Source: an uncultured Lachnospiraceae bacterium | GTDB taxonomy: Bacteria > Bacillota > Clostridia > Lachnospirales > Lachnospiraceae | Reading direction: 5' to 3' | Assembly: GCA_910587295.1 (NCBI GenBank) | Contig: CAJULP010000097.1 | Coordinates: forward strand, 1 to 26,860 | Length of the DNA stretch: 26,860 nt | In this document: positions 6,820 to 13,611 of the stretch, in pieces | Layout: each line of letters starts with the position of its first letter | Position numbering within the stretch: position 1 is the first letter of the stretch | Notes under the pieces: generated by a model | Database searches by the model: none | The model's input: the letters and a program-made list of their open reading frames with translations, nothing else | Told to the model about the DNA's origin: nothing | Translations under genes and position numbers: made by a program

Positions 6820-6860
6820 CGAAATAAACGGATAATCCACCGGATTATCCGTTTATTTCG
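6820..6860. terminator. Perfect 19-bp hairpin between convergent genes
   Basis: CGAAATAAACGGATAATCC (6820-6838) is followed by a 3-nt loop and its exact reverse complement (6842-6860). It probably ends both yerC (stop at 6807) and the opposing LytM-like gene, whose last codons and stop (6845-6847) lie inside the right arm. No T run follows on either strand, so it is not a classic intrinsic terminator. Confidence 0.6.
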
Positions 6861-7549
6861 ATCACCTGCATAGGGTCAATAAGCACGTCATCTTTCAAGA
6901 CCTGATAGCCAAGCTTCTGATTTTCTTCCTCTATGGAGAATAAAATGTACCCTTTCCCCAGCTCTTCCCCGTTCTTTACAAGCGCCGTTCCATTATTCCG
7001 ATATACTGACTGATATCCGTTCCCATGGTCAATAATCACCTTTGTTCCGTATTCCTCATCCGCATCAACGCTGACCACCGTTCCGGTGCCGCTGGTGATC
7101 ACATTCACCCCCGGAGACGCAGAAAAGATCAGCATCAGTTCTTCACCCCCGGCCTCTTCCATGGCTGCCGACCCGCTTAAAGGAAAGCCTTTGGGAAGGG
7201 CGTTTTCTGCTGTTTCCTGAGAAATGGCATCCTCCGTGGCTGCTTTTTTGCTTACGGTCTCGCTAAGGACCGCCACCTTGTTTGACAAAGTGGAATTTTC
7301 CACCGACAACGCTTCATTTTCATCTGTCAGATTATTGATCATGACAATCTGCGTCACAATCTCTTTTCTGGCATCCTTGATCACAATCCCGTCATAGACA
7401 AATTTACAGACTGCCGCAACTACCGCCAAAAAAGCCACACCCAATATCAACTCCAATAATGCTGAGCCGATCGTATGCTGCTTCATGGTGCCATCCTTAC
7501 GCTCGATCACCAAAAGCAATGCAAATTTTCTTCTTCTTGATTGTTCCAT
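6845..7549 (-). CDS. Membrane-anchored LytM/M23-like protein, catalytically degenerate
   Basis: The 234-residue protein starts at ATG 7549 after GTGGGAGA. A basic N-terminus is followed by one membrane helix at about 28-50 (ALLELILGVAFLAVVAAVCK), then a coiled coil at about 58-100 (IVMINNLTDENEALSVENST). The C-terminal domain is at about 140-225 (GTGTVVSVDADEEYGTKVII, DHGNGYQSVYRNNG, KNGEELGKGYILF). The last part has the beta-fold pattern of M23/LytM endopeptidases, but the HxH zinc-binding motif that follows the DHGNGY element is replaced by SVYRN, so it should lack peptidase activity. Degenerate LytM proteins (EnvC, NlpD or SpoIIQ type) act as scaffolds or activators of cell-wall enzymes outside the membrane. 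The exact role here is unknown. Confidence 0.82.
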   Translation of the reverse strand: MEQSRRRKFALLLVIERKDGTMKQHTIGSALLELILGVAFLAVVAAVCKFVYDGIVIKDARKEIVTQIVMINNLTDENEALSVENSTLSNKVAVLSETVSKKAATEDAISQETAENALPKGFPLSGSAAMEEAGGEELMLIFSASPGVNVITSGTGTVVSVDADEEYGTKVIIDHGNGYQSVYRNNGTALVKNGEELGKGYILFSIEEENQKLGYQVLKDDVLIDPMQVIEING

Positions 7550-7593
7550 AACTAATCTCCCACTTGATTTTTAAAAATCGGTCAATTTTATAT

Positions 7594-7622
7594 ATTCTAT
7601 CACAGTTAGCCAAATAGAACAA
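7594..7622 (-). promoter_or_regulatory. Promoter of the LytM-like gene
   Basis: On the minus strand TTGTTC (7617-7622) and TAGAAT (7594-7599) are spaced by 17 nt, about 45 nt before the start codon. Confidence 0.5.
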
Positions 7623-7658
7623 CTTTGAAAATATAATGGAAATTCATACATAATTCTC

Positions 7659-7687
7659 TTTACTTTTAGAAACGACTATGCTATTCT
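7659..7687 (+). promoter_or_regulatory. Candidate promoter of the cold-shock gene
   Basis: TTTACT (7659-7664) and TATTCT (7682-7687) are spaced by 17 nt. The leader to the ATG at 7743 would be about 50 nt, shorter than the leaders of some cold-induced csp genes. Confidence 0.45.
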
Positions 7688-7742
7688 GTTAATGTTACAG
7701 CATACGTAGCATGACATAACACATATTTTGGAGGTATCTAAA

Positions 7743-7943
7743 ATGAACAAAGGTACAGTAAAATGGTTTAACAACCAAAAAGGTTACGGATTCATTTCCG
7801 ATGAGTCAGGCAATGATGTATTCGTACACTACTCAGGACTTAACATGGAAGGTTTCAAATCTCTTGAAGAAGGCGCTGCAGTTGAGTTCGAAGTAATCAA
7901 TGGCGAAAAAGGACCTCAGGCAGTAAACGTAACTAAATTATAA
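7743..7943 (+). CDS. csp: Cold-shock domain protein (CspA family)
   Basis: This 66-residue single OB-fold protein is of exact family length: GTVKWFNNQKGYGFI holds the RNP1 motif, DVFVHYS the RNP2 motif, and it ends GPQAVNVTKL. Csp proteins bind single-stranded RNA and DNA, melt secondary structure, and help translation at low temperature and in stationary phase. ATG 7743 follows GGAGG at 7730-7734 with good spacing, so the upstream in-frame TTG is not the start. It is a single gene between divergent and convergent neighbours, with its own promoter and a terminator at 8071. Strong codon bias (many AAA, GAA and GGT) suggests high expression. Between 7944 and 8070 I see only a weak hairpin (GGATTA/TAATCC) in AT-rich sequence. 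Confidence 0.97.
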   Translation: MNKGTVKWFNNQKGYGFISDESGNDVFVHYSGLNMEGFKSLEEGAAVEFEVINGEKGPQAVNVTKL

Positions 7944-8070
7944 TTCAGACAGCTGGATTATAATGCATTAATCCGTAACACGATGTGCTTCTTCTTAATA
8001 TAAATTGTTTTATTTATTATTTAGAATATGCAATATTGTTTTAGCAGATTAATTTTACTACATTTACTAC

Positions 8071-8111
8071 AAAAGAACGCTTCCCGGTTTAGGATCGGAA
8101 AGCGTTCTTTT
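8071..8111. terminator. Bidirectional terminator between csp and hisA
   Basis: AAAAGAACGCTT (8071-8082) pairs with AAGCGTTCTTTT (8100-8111), and a further inner CCG/CGG pairing follows a mismatch. It lies 127 nt after csp and 21 nt after the convergent hisA. Confidence 0.85.
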
Positions 8112-8131
8112 GTCAAAGTTGATATCTGCAT

Positions 8132-8914
8132 TCACAAACCCTGCCTGCAATATGTGATCACCCGGTCAAACTCCATGCTGCCTCCAAACAGATCAAGGGC
8201 ACTGCCTATTGTCACGTCAATCTTCCCCTGTCCCAGTCTTTTCAGCTTCTCCAGGTCATTGAAATTATGTACACCTCCTGCATACGTGACCGGAATCCGT
8301 ATCCCCTGCCCAAGCATAGCTGCCAGCTCTTCCTCAATCCCCTCCGACTTCCCTTCCACATCCACTGCATGGATCAGAAATTCATCACAGGCAGCCGCCA
8401 GCTCCTCAAGAGTCTCCTTATTTAACCGCACATCCGTATACTTCTGCCATCTGTCGGTAACAATATAATAAAAATCCCCCTTTTTCCTGCAGCTTAAATC
8501 CAGCACTAAACGCTCCTTGCCCACAGCGCGCTGCATCTCCTTAAGTCTCCCTTCATGAAATTTCCCGTCCTGGAACACATAGGAAGTCACGATCACATGG
8601 GACGCACCCGCTTTTAAAAACTCCTGGGCATTATAAGGGTTGATCCCTCCTCCTGCCTGGAGCCCCCCTGGATAAGCCGAAAGAGCCTTTAACGCCTGTT
8701 GTTTTGTCTGATCGTAAAATGGACTGTCAACGGAATTTAACATGATAACATGTCCGCCTGACAGCTTTTTATCCCGATACAGGCCACCATAAAATTCCCC
8801 ATCCTGCTCCGCAACAAAATTTTCCAGCGCCTGATCCCCCTGGTCATGTAAGCTCCCTCCCACAATCTGCTTTACTTTTCCGTTATGGATGTCAATGCAT
8901 GGCCTGAATTTCAT
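8132..8914 (-). CDS. hisA: HisA, eukaryotic-type ProFAR isomerase
   Basis: The 260-residue (beta/alpha)8-barrel enzyme isomerises ProFAR to PRFAR in histidine synthesis (EC 5.3.1.16). It belongs to the eukaryotic-type branch (yeast His6, plant HISN3; TIGR02129-like), not the usual bacterial HisA. Marks are CIDIHNGKVKQIVGG at the N-terminus, GGLQAGGGIN, VIVTSYVF, LVLDLSCRKK, a W-x-K-x-T-D segment (RWQKYTDVRLNKET), EFLIHAVDVEGKSEGI, VTYAGGVHNFNDLEKL, and KIDVTIGSALDLFGG near the end. The start Asp is in CID and the second catalytic Asp is probably in AVDVEG. The gene stands alone, with no other his genes within reach. ATG 8914 follows GGATAGGA. The branch assignment is by recalled motif similarity. 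Confidence 0.9.
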   Translation of the reverse strand: MKFRPCIDIHNGKVKQIVGGSLHDQGDQALENFVAEQDGEFYGGLYRDKKLSGGHVIMLNSVDSPFYDQTKQQALKALSAYPGGLQAGGGINPYNAQEFLKAGASHVIVTSYVFQDGKFHEGRLKEMQRAVGKERLVLDLSCRKKGDFYYIVTDRWQKYTDVRLNKETLEELAAACDEFLIHAVDVEGKSEGIEEELAAMLGQGIRIPVTYAGGVHNFNDLEKLKRLGQGKIDVTIGSALDLFGGSMEFDRVITYCRQGL

Positions 8915-8996
8915 ACTTATTATCCTATCCTTTCAAAAAAATTTTATTCTTAAGATTCTTTCAGAGTATATTTTTCCGCCTCCTGCACATAATAGC

Positions 8997-9024
8997 AAGA
9001 GAACTGATATCATGCGGTTCTTTT
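8997..9024 (+). promoter_or_regulatory. Leader hairpin just before the lipoprotein ribosome site
   Basis: AAGAGAACTG (8997-9006) pairs with CGGTTCTTTT (9015-9024), with G-U pairs, around an 8-nt loop, and ends 6 nt before AAGGAGG. It could be an attenuator, a 5' stabiliser, or a terminator for unseen upstream transcription. Confidence 0.35.
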
Positions 9025-9042
9025 ATCTATAAGGAGGTCATT

Positions 9043-9540
9043 ATGAGAAAAATGAGAAAACTTATTTCGGTGTCTCTTGTCCTTTCTATGCTTTGCTTAT
9101 TTACTGCCTGTGGAACTGACAAAAAAAATAACGCAAACGACATGGCAGGAACAGGAACTGAAAACAACGCAACTACCGATAATGAAACAGCCGGCAACAA
9201 CACAACCGGCAACGGAACCACTGCCGATAACGGCACTACCACAAACAACGGCACAAACGGCAGCGGAACCACAACAAATAACGGCACCGACAACAATGGC
9301 ATCAACGACGACGACAACCTAAATGACGCCACGGCCGGAACCAATAACGACGGCAGCTCTATCTTAGAAGATGCCGGCGATGCTGTGGGGAACGTGGTGG
9401 ACGACATCACGGACGGCGTCTCTGACCTTACCGATGACGTGGTAGGCAGTGACACGAAAGATAACAACAGCACCACAAATAACAGCACAAACACCACCGG
9501 AACAGGAACAACCGGTAAAGGCACAACAAGCGCCGGCTAA
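9043..9540 (+). CDS. Low-complexity Thr/Asn/Gly-rich lipoprotein
   Basis: The 165-residue protein has a type II signal peptide: basic start MRKMRKLIS, a hydrophobic core, and lipobox LFTAC with acylated Cys23. After cleavage the chain is almost entirely Asn, Thr, Gly and Asp (repeated NNGT/TTNNGT units at about residues 30-110), interrupted by an acidic segment at about 110-140 (ILEDAGDAVGNVVDDITDGV), then another Thr/Asn/Gly tail. It looks like a flexible surface linker with one helical acidic patch. No enzymatic domain is visible. AAGGAGGT at 9031-9038 gives a strong start. Lachnospiraceae often carry such lipoproteins, function unknown. The repeats are probably prone to length variation and to assembly error. 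Confidence 0.85.
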   Translation: MRKMRKLISVSLVLSMLCLFTACGTDKKNNANDMAGTGTENNATTDNETAGNNTTGNGTTADNGTTTNNGTNGSGTTTNNGTDNNGINDDDNLNDATAGTNNDGSSILEDAGDAVGNVVDDITDGVSDLTDDVVGSDTKDNNSTTNNSTNTTGTGTTGKGTTSAG

Positions 9541-9562
9541 CGGTTCCCCGGCATAAAGCAAG

Positions 9563-9603
9563 AAACAAGGAGGTCCAGGTCTTACCTGCCTCCTTGTTTT
9601 CAT
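9563..9603. terminator. Terminator between the lipoprotein and fbp
   Basis: AAACAAGGAGG (9563-9573) pairs with CCTCCTTGTTT (9589-9599), with inner CAGGT/ACCTG. TTTTC follows on the plus strand. It overlaps the fbp stop at 9600, so it may serve both convergent genes. Confidence 0.85.
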
Positions 9604-11561
9604 TTTTCTATGATCGTTCCATCCCTGTATGCCTGAAGAAGCTGTTCAAGCTGTTTGATGCTCTCTCGAAGCTCCCGTCCTACATCCGTGTCCGATACAC
9701 GGACTCTAACCGGCGCCATCTCTACTACCGTGGAATCCGAAAAAATATCCGACTCCCGTATGATTGCGGCTTCCGTGGATTCAAAGGGTTCATGGGCCAC
9801 AAGGCGCATCCCGTGGGAACTGTCAACTAACGTATAGCCCGCAATACCGGTCTTATTCTGGTATGCCTTGGAAAAACCGCCGTCAATGATCAAAAGCTTA
9901 CCATCGCATTTGATGGGCGTCTCTCCCTTTTTCAGCTCCACCGGAACATGCCCGTTGATGATATGGGATTTTTTCGTATCCAGCCCAAATTCTTCCAGTA
10001 TCTTATTTAAGATCTCCTCCCGGTCCAACATAGAATAATAACAGTTCTTAGTCTCCTTGTGGCTTTCCTTATCCTCAATAAAATAACGCTCAAAGGTAGC
10101 CATTTTATCTTTTCCAAACACCGGGGAATTAGGTCCTGCCCAGATATACCAGATGTAATCCTGCGCTTTCCTCATGCCTGCCGGATCATTCTTTGCATAA
10201 TAACCCTTCCTGGCAAGATTTTCCAAAACATCATAAAGCGCCCTTCCTTTATAACGCTTCCCGTCCACGTTTACGGACTTAAATTCCCCTTCCTCGTCTA
10301 ACGGAACGCAGCCATGGTAAAGCAGATTGGAATTATGTACTTTATAAAGACTCCCGTTGGAAAATAAAAAGCGCACATGCCGCTGCAGCTTTTCACATTT
10401 CAAAAATGCCTGCTGGATCCTAGCCATCACCTGTTCCTCGTCAGGTGTCAGGTTATAGGGATCCGCCGGGTCTATCGTAGGGAACTCGGTATCCTTCATG
10501 GGGTATTGCTTCCCGTAAGCCATGACAGTTTTCGTTTCATAATCAATCTTGTCAAGGAGCAGACGCTCATCCATCCCAAACTCCGGATGCTTTTTGATCA
10601 CCTGGCCTTCCAGCTTTAGCTGGATGATGGCGATTGCCTTATGGATCTTCATATCAAGGCTTAAATCCTTGGTGTTATAATCCGTATTATATTTGATCGC
10701 AAAGGTATCACAATTTACATTCTGGTAAGTGTCAAGCGCAAAGGTGGCCAAGGGAATCAAGTTAATCCCGTAACCGTCCTCTAAGGTATCCAGATTTCCA
10801 TATCTGGCTGCCATCCGGAGTACCGTGGCAATACATGCCAGATGACCACAGGCAGCTCCCATCCACACGATATCATGGTTTCCCCATTGGATATCCACAG
10901 AATGATAGTTCATCAGCGTGTCCATGATCACATGCGGTCCCGGGCCCCGGTCATAAATATCCCCCACGATATGGAGATGGTCAATGACCAGACGCTGGAT
11001 CAGATTGCACATTGCCTCAATAAATTCCTGCGCCCTGTCAATCCTGATGATCGTATGGATAATTTCGTTGTAATATCCTTCCTTATCAGAAATATCGGAC
11101 TTTTCCGTGATCAATTCCTCAATAATATATCCGAAATCCTTCGGCAGCGCCTTACGGACCTTTGAACGGGTATACTTGGATGCCACCTTCTTGGTGATCT
11201 GAACCAGCCGGTGAAGCGTGATCTTATACCAGTCTTCAATATTATCTTCTTCCTGCTGTACAATATCCAGCTTTTCTCTAGGGTAATAGATCAAGGTTGC
11301 CAGCGACTTTTTATCCTTATTGCTCAGCGTATTGCCAAATTGTTCATCGATCTGGCGGCGTACGGCGCCGGAACCGTTTTTCAGTACATGGTTAAACTGT
11401 TCATATTCCCCATGGATATCGGTCAGGAAATGCTCCGTTCCTTTCGGCAGGTTTAAAATTGCCTGCAGGTTGATGATTTCCGTGGATGCCGCCGCAATAT
11501 TGGGATACTGGTGGGCAAGGCTTTTGATATATTTCAGTTCCATTAATTCCAGTTCATTCAT
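9600..11561 (-). CDS. fbp: Class III fructose-1,6-bisphosphatase
   Basis: The 653-residue protein is of full length for the Firmicute class III FBPase (EC 3.1.3.11), which removes the 1-phosphate from fructose-1,6-bisphosphate in gluconeogenesis. It has the metallophosphatase motifs: LTDIHGEYEQF (Asp48, His50), GDIYDRGPGPHVIMD, WGNHDIVWMGAACGH, and a later INGHVPV. Family members use Mn2+ and are modulated by PEP and AMP in Bacillus; that is family knowledge, not visible here. ATG 11561 follows GAGAAAGG. It starts 18 nt after the dapB stop on the same strand, with no terminator between, so it is probably the third gene of a dapA-dapB-fbp operon. No separate promoter is obvious in the 18-nt gap, though one inside dapB cannot be excluded. 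Confidence 0.96.
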   Translation of the reverse strand: MNELELMELKYIKSLAHQYPNIAAASTEIINLQAILNLPKGTEHFLTDIHGEYEQFNHVLKNGSGAVRRQIDEQFGNTLSNKDKKSLATLIYYPREKLDIVQQEEDNIEDWYKITLHRLVQITKKVASKYTRSKVRKALPKDFGYIIEELITEKSDISDKEGYYNEIIHTIIRIDRAQEFIEAMCNLIQRLVIDHLHIVGDIYDRGPGPHVIMDTLMNYHSVDIQWGNHDIVWMGAACGHLACIATVLRMAARYGNLDTLEDGYGINLIPLATFALDTYQNVNCDTFAIKYNTDYNTKDLSLDMKIHKAIAIIQLKLEGQVIKKHPEFGMDERLLLDKIDYETKTVMAYGKQYPMKDTEFPTIDPADPYNLTPDEEQVMARIQQAFLKCEKLQRHVRFLFSNGSLYKVHNSNLLYHGCVPLDEEGEFKSVNVDGKRYKGRALYDVLENLARKGYYAKNDPAGMRKAQDYIWYIWAGPNSPVFGKDKMATFERYFIEDKESHKETKNCYYSMLDREEILNKILEEFGLDTKKSHIINGHVPVELKKGETPIKCDGKLLIIDGGFSKAYQNKTGIAGYTLVDSSHGMRLVAHEPFESTEAAIIRESDIFSDSTVVEMAPVRVRVSDTDVGRELRESIKQLEQLLQAYRDGTIIEK

Positions 11562-11579
11562 GTTAAAACCTTTCTCCCG

Positions 11580-12338
11580 TCAGCCGATCACATCGCTCAT
11601 TTGATAATAACCGGCAGGTTTGCCTTTCAAAAACTTGGCAGCCTGGATTGCGCCTTTCCCGAAAACAGCCTTAGAATATGCGGTGTGTGAAAATGTGACT
11701 ACCTCATCCGTTCCGGCAAAAATCACGTCGTGCTCGCCAACGATGGTCCCGCCTCTTACCGCAGAAAACCCGATTTCTTTCTGAGGACGTTTCTCCCTCC
11801 TCTGGCTTCTGTCAAACACATATTCATACTCGCCGCCTAAAGCTTCCTTCACGCTATCCCCAAGGGCAAGGGCCGTTCCACTGGGTGCATCCAATTTTAA
11901 CTTATGGTGTTTCTCAACTACTTCCACGTCAAAACCTGCAGGCGCTAACGTTGAAGCCGCCTGTTTCAAAAGCTTCATCAACATGTTGATTCCAAGGGAC
12001 ATATTGGCGGATCGAAGGACCGCCGTCTTTTTGGATGCCTCTTCCACTTTTTCTAACTGCTCTTCGGAAAGCCCCGTGGTACAAAGCACACAGGGAAGCT
12101 GTTTTTCCATACAATATTCCAAAAGTCCGTCTACAGCCGGGGCTACGCTAAAATCAATCACCACATCAGCCGAGACATCACAGTCTTTGATACTGGTAAA
12201 CACGGGAAACGGGTTTTTTCCCTCATCGTGGGCATCTATGCCTGCCACCAATGTAATTTCCGCATCTTCAGCAGCAAGGCCTGCGATCACCTGCCCCATC
12301 TTGCCGTTGCACCCATGCATAATTGCCTTTATCATCAT
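11580..12338 (-). CDS. dapB: 4-hydroxy-tetrahydrodipicolinate reductase
   Basis: The 252-residue DapB (EC 1.17.1.8) performs the NAD(P)H-dependent second step of the DAP/lysine branch. The Rossmann motif is HGCNGKMGQ (8-16), the catalytic and substrate segment is EKHHKLKLDAPSGTA (142-156, with His144/His145, Lys146 and Lys148), and RGGTIVGEHDVIFAG follows. It is slightly shorter than the E. coli enzyme (273 aa), like other Clostridial DapBs. The gene starts 17 nt after the dapA stop and ends 18 nt before fbp, all on the minus strand. The ribosome site AGGAGG lies upstream of two adjacent ATG codons (12338 and 12335); the first is chosen, the second is equally possible. The product feeds DAP to peptidoglycan and lysine. 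Confidence 0.96.
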   Translation of the reverse strand: MMIKAIMHGCNGKMGQVIAGLAAEDAEITLVAGIDAHDEGKNPFPVFTSIKDCDVSADVVIDFSVAPAVDGLLEYCMEKQLPCVLCTTGLSEEQLEKVEEASKKTAVLRSANMSLGINMLMKLLKQAASTLAPAGFDVEVVEKHHKLKLDAPSGTALALGDSVKEALGGEYEYVFDRSQRREKRPQKEIGFSAVRGGTIVGEHDVIFAGTDEVVTFSHTAYSKAVFGKGAIQAAKFLKGKPAGYYQMSDVIG

Positions 12339-12355
12339 CCATAACCTCCTGGCCT

Positions 12356-13240
12356 TTATAAAATCCCGTACTCTTCCATCACTTTTTTAAGCTTTGCCAC
12401 ATTTGCTTCTTCCATATCCGTCAAAGGCGGCCGCAAAGTGCCCGCTTCCTTCCCCATCAGGTTAAGCGCCATTTTTACAGGGATTGGGTTTACCTCGCAA
12501 AACAGTGCCCCACACAAAGGAATCGCACGCAGCTGTTCCGCACAGCTTCCCGCCACATCCCCTGCGAAATATTTTGCACAGATTTCATGGGTCTGCTTTG
12601 GCGCCACGTTGGAAAGAACGGAGATCACGCCCTTGCCGCCCAGCGACAATAAGGGCACGATCTGGTCGTCGTTACCGGAATACAGATCCACCCTGCCATC
12701 AGCTAAAGCCATCAGTTTTGTAACCTGGCCGATGTTGCCGCTGGCTTCCTTGACCCCCACAATATTTTCCACTTCCGTGCAAAGCCTTACCACCGTTTCC
12801 GGTGCGATATTGCATCCGGTACGGCTGGGTACATTATACAGGATACAAGGGATCTTAACAGAATCCGCAATCCGTTTAAAATGTGCATAAAGCCCGTTCT
12901 GGGTCGCCTTATTATAATAAGGTGTGACCAATAAAAGCCCGTCTACCCCGAATTTTTCCGCTTCCGTTGATAAGTACACAGCTGTTTCCGTACAATTAGA
13001 GCCGGTTCCAGCCACTACCGGAATCCGCCCTGCCACCTTTTCGGCACAGAACCTGATCACCTCCAAATGCTCCTCATGGGTCAGCGTAGAAGACTCGCCG
13101 GTAGTTCCGCAGACAATGATCGCGTCTGTACCGCCTTCAATCTGAAACTCGATAAGTTCCGCAAATTTTTCATAGTTTACCTTTCCGTCCGCCAAAAATG
13201 GTGTAACGATCGCAACACCTGCACCTGTAAAAATAGCCAT
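12356..13240 (-). CDS. dapA: 4-hydroxy-tetrahydrodipicolinate synthase
   Basis: The 294-residue DapA (EC 4.3.3.7) condenses pyruvate with aspartate semialdehyde, the committed step of DAP/lysine synthesis. The key residues are present: GTTGE with Thr46/Thr47, Tyr135 and Arg140 in ILYNVPSRTG, and Schiff-base Lys164 in GVKEASG. ATG 13240 (MAIFTGAGVAIVTPF) follows GAAGGAGGAAGG, and its length equals that of the family. A longer in-frame extension to 13453 is rejected because it would translate the riboswitch leader. It is the first gene of the dapA-dapB-fbp operon, with a lysine riboswitch, an intrinsic terminator and a consensus promoter upstream, so high lysine should switch it off by premature termination. 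Confidence 0.97.
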   Translation of the reverse strand: MAIFTGAGVAIVTPFLADGKVNYEKFAELIEFQIEGGTDAIIVCGTTGESSTLTHEEHLEVIRFCAEKVAGRIPVVAGTGSNCTETAVYLSTEAEKFGVDGLLLVTPYYNKATQNGLYAHFKRIADSVKIPCILYNVPSRTGCNIAPETVVRLCTEVENIVGVKEASGNIGQVTKLMALADGRVDLYSGNDDQIVPLLSLGGKGVISVLSNVAPKQTHEICAKYFAGDVAGSCAEQLRAIPLCGALFCEVNPIPVKMALNLMGKEAGTLRPPLTDMEEANVAKLKKVMEEYGIL

Positions 13241-13270
13241 AGCCCTTCCTCCTTCATATAAATTGTAAAT

Positions 13271-13302
13271 GAAAATCGGCACACATCCCATCTGCGCACC
13301 GA
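13271..13302 (-). terminator. dapA: Riboswitch-controlled terminator in the dapA leader
   Basis: On the minus strand TCGGTGCGCA (13293-13302) pairs with TGTGTGCCGA (13276-13285), with three G-U pairs, around a 7-nt loop, and TTTT follows (13272-13275). It lies between the aptamer and dapA and is the likely OFF structure when lysine is bound. Confidence 0.7.
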
Positions 13303-13319
13303 CTACTACAAAACTTTCA

Positions 13320-13497
13320 TTATCGGATAGCGCAACATCATTGCTGATGACAGTCATACAGCTTTTAACTGTATGCCCAAGGACCTGCCTGCAAGGATGC
13401 CGGCCCTTTCGGCGTTTTTTCCTTTCATCTTTCTTCCGCTGTGCCTGCCACATCCAAAAAATTACTCATAAAACACGCAACCTCTACCTCTAAACCT
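13320..13497 (-). promoter_or_regulatory. Lysine riboswitch (L-box) upstream of dapA
   Basis: The minus strand shows conserved L-box pieces in the right order: AGAGGTTGCG (13476-13485) near the 5' side, GAGTAA, GAAGAAAGATGAAAGG (13421-13436), GCCGAAAGGGC, a CATACAG/CTGTATG hairpin (13355-13375), GACTGTCATCAGCAATGATG (13336-13355), and GCGCTATCC (13325-13333). The closing helix is GGTAG with CTATC. These match the Bacillus lysC leader pattern as I recall it. Lysine binding should favour the downstream terminator at 13271-13302. The location before dapA, and a start close after the promoter at 13523, agree. A covariance-model search would settle it. Confidence 0.9.
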
Positions 13498-13522
13498 TAT
13501 GAAATTGTTATTTAATACAATA

Positions 13523-13551
13523 ATCATAGCACCATGCATGAGGGCTGTCAA
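13523..13551 (-). promoter_or_regulatory. Consensus promoter of the dapA operon
   Basis: On the minus strand a perfect TTGACA (13546-13551) and TATGAT (13523-13528) are spaced by exactly 17 nt, some 25 nt before the aptamer. This is the strongest promoter match in the window. Confidence 0.85.
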
Positions 13552-13568
13552 TGCATGGATGCTATGAT
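13523..13568. repeat. 46-bp palindrome overlapping the dapA promoter
   Basis: ATCATAGCACCATGCAT (13523-13539) is the inverse of ATGCATGGATGCTATGAT (13551-13568), apart from one extra base, with an 11-nt centre. The right arm is just upstream of and touches the -35, and the left arm contains the -10. It could be an operator, or the terminator hairpin of the adenosyltransferase gene ending at 13612. Confidence 0.8.
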
Positions 13569-13611
13569 TTCCTGCTTACAATATTGCAAAAAATGCTACC
13601 GGCACATGTTC

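Noticed and set aside
8030..8468. 146-aa plus-strand frame beginning in the csp-hisA gap
   Set aside because: It lies mostly opposite hisA, runs through the terminator hairpin, and has no ribosome site or recognisable product.
9027..9524. 165-aa minus-strand frame opposite the lipoprotein
   Set aside because: It consists of low-complexity Val/Pro/Leu repeats that mirror the Asn/Thr/Gly repeats of the lipoprotein, and the lipoprotein has a signal peptide and strong ribosome site.
13241..13453. N-terminal extension of dapA by 71 codons
   Set aside because: The extension lies in the lysine riboswitch leader, and the internal ATG at 13240 has a perfect ribosome site and standard length.
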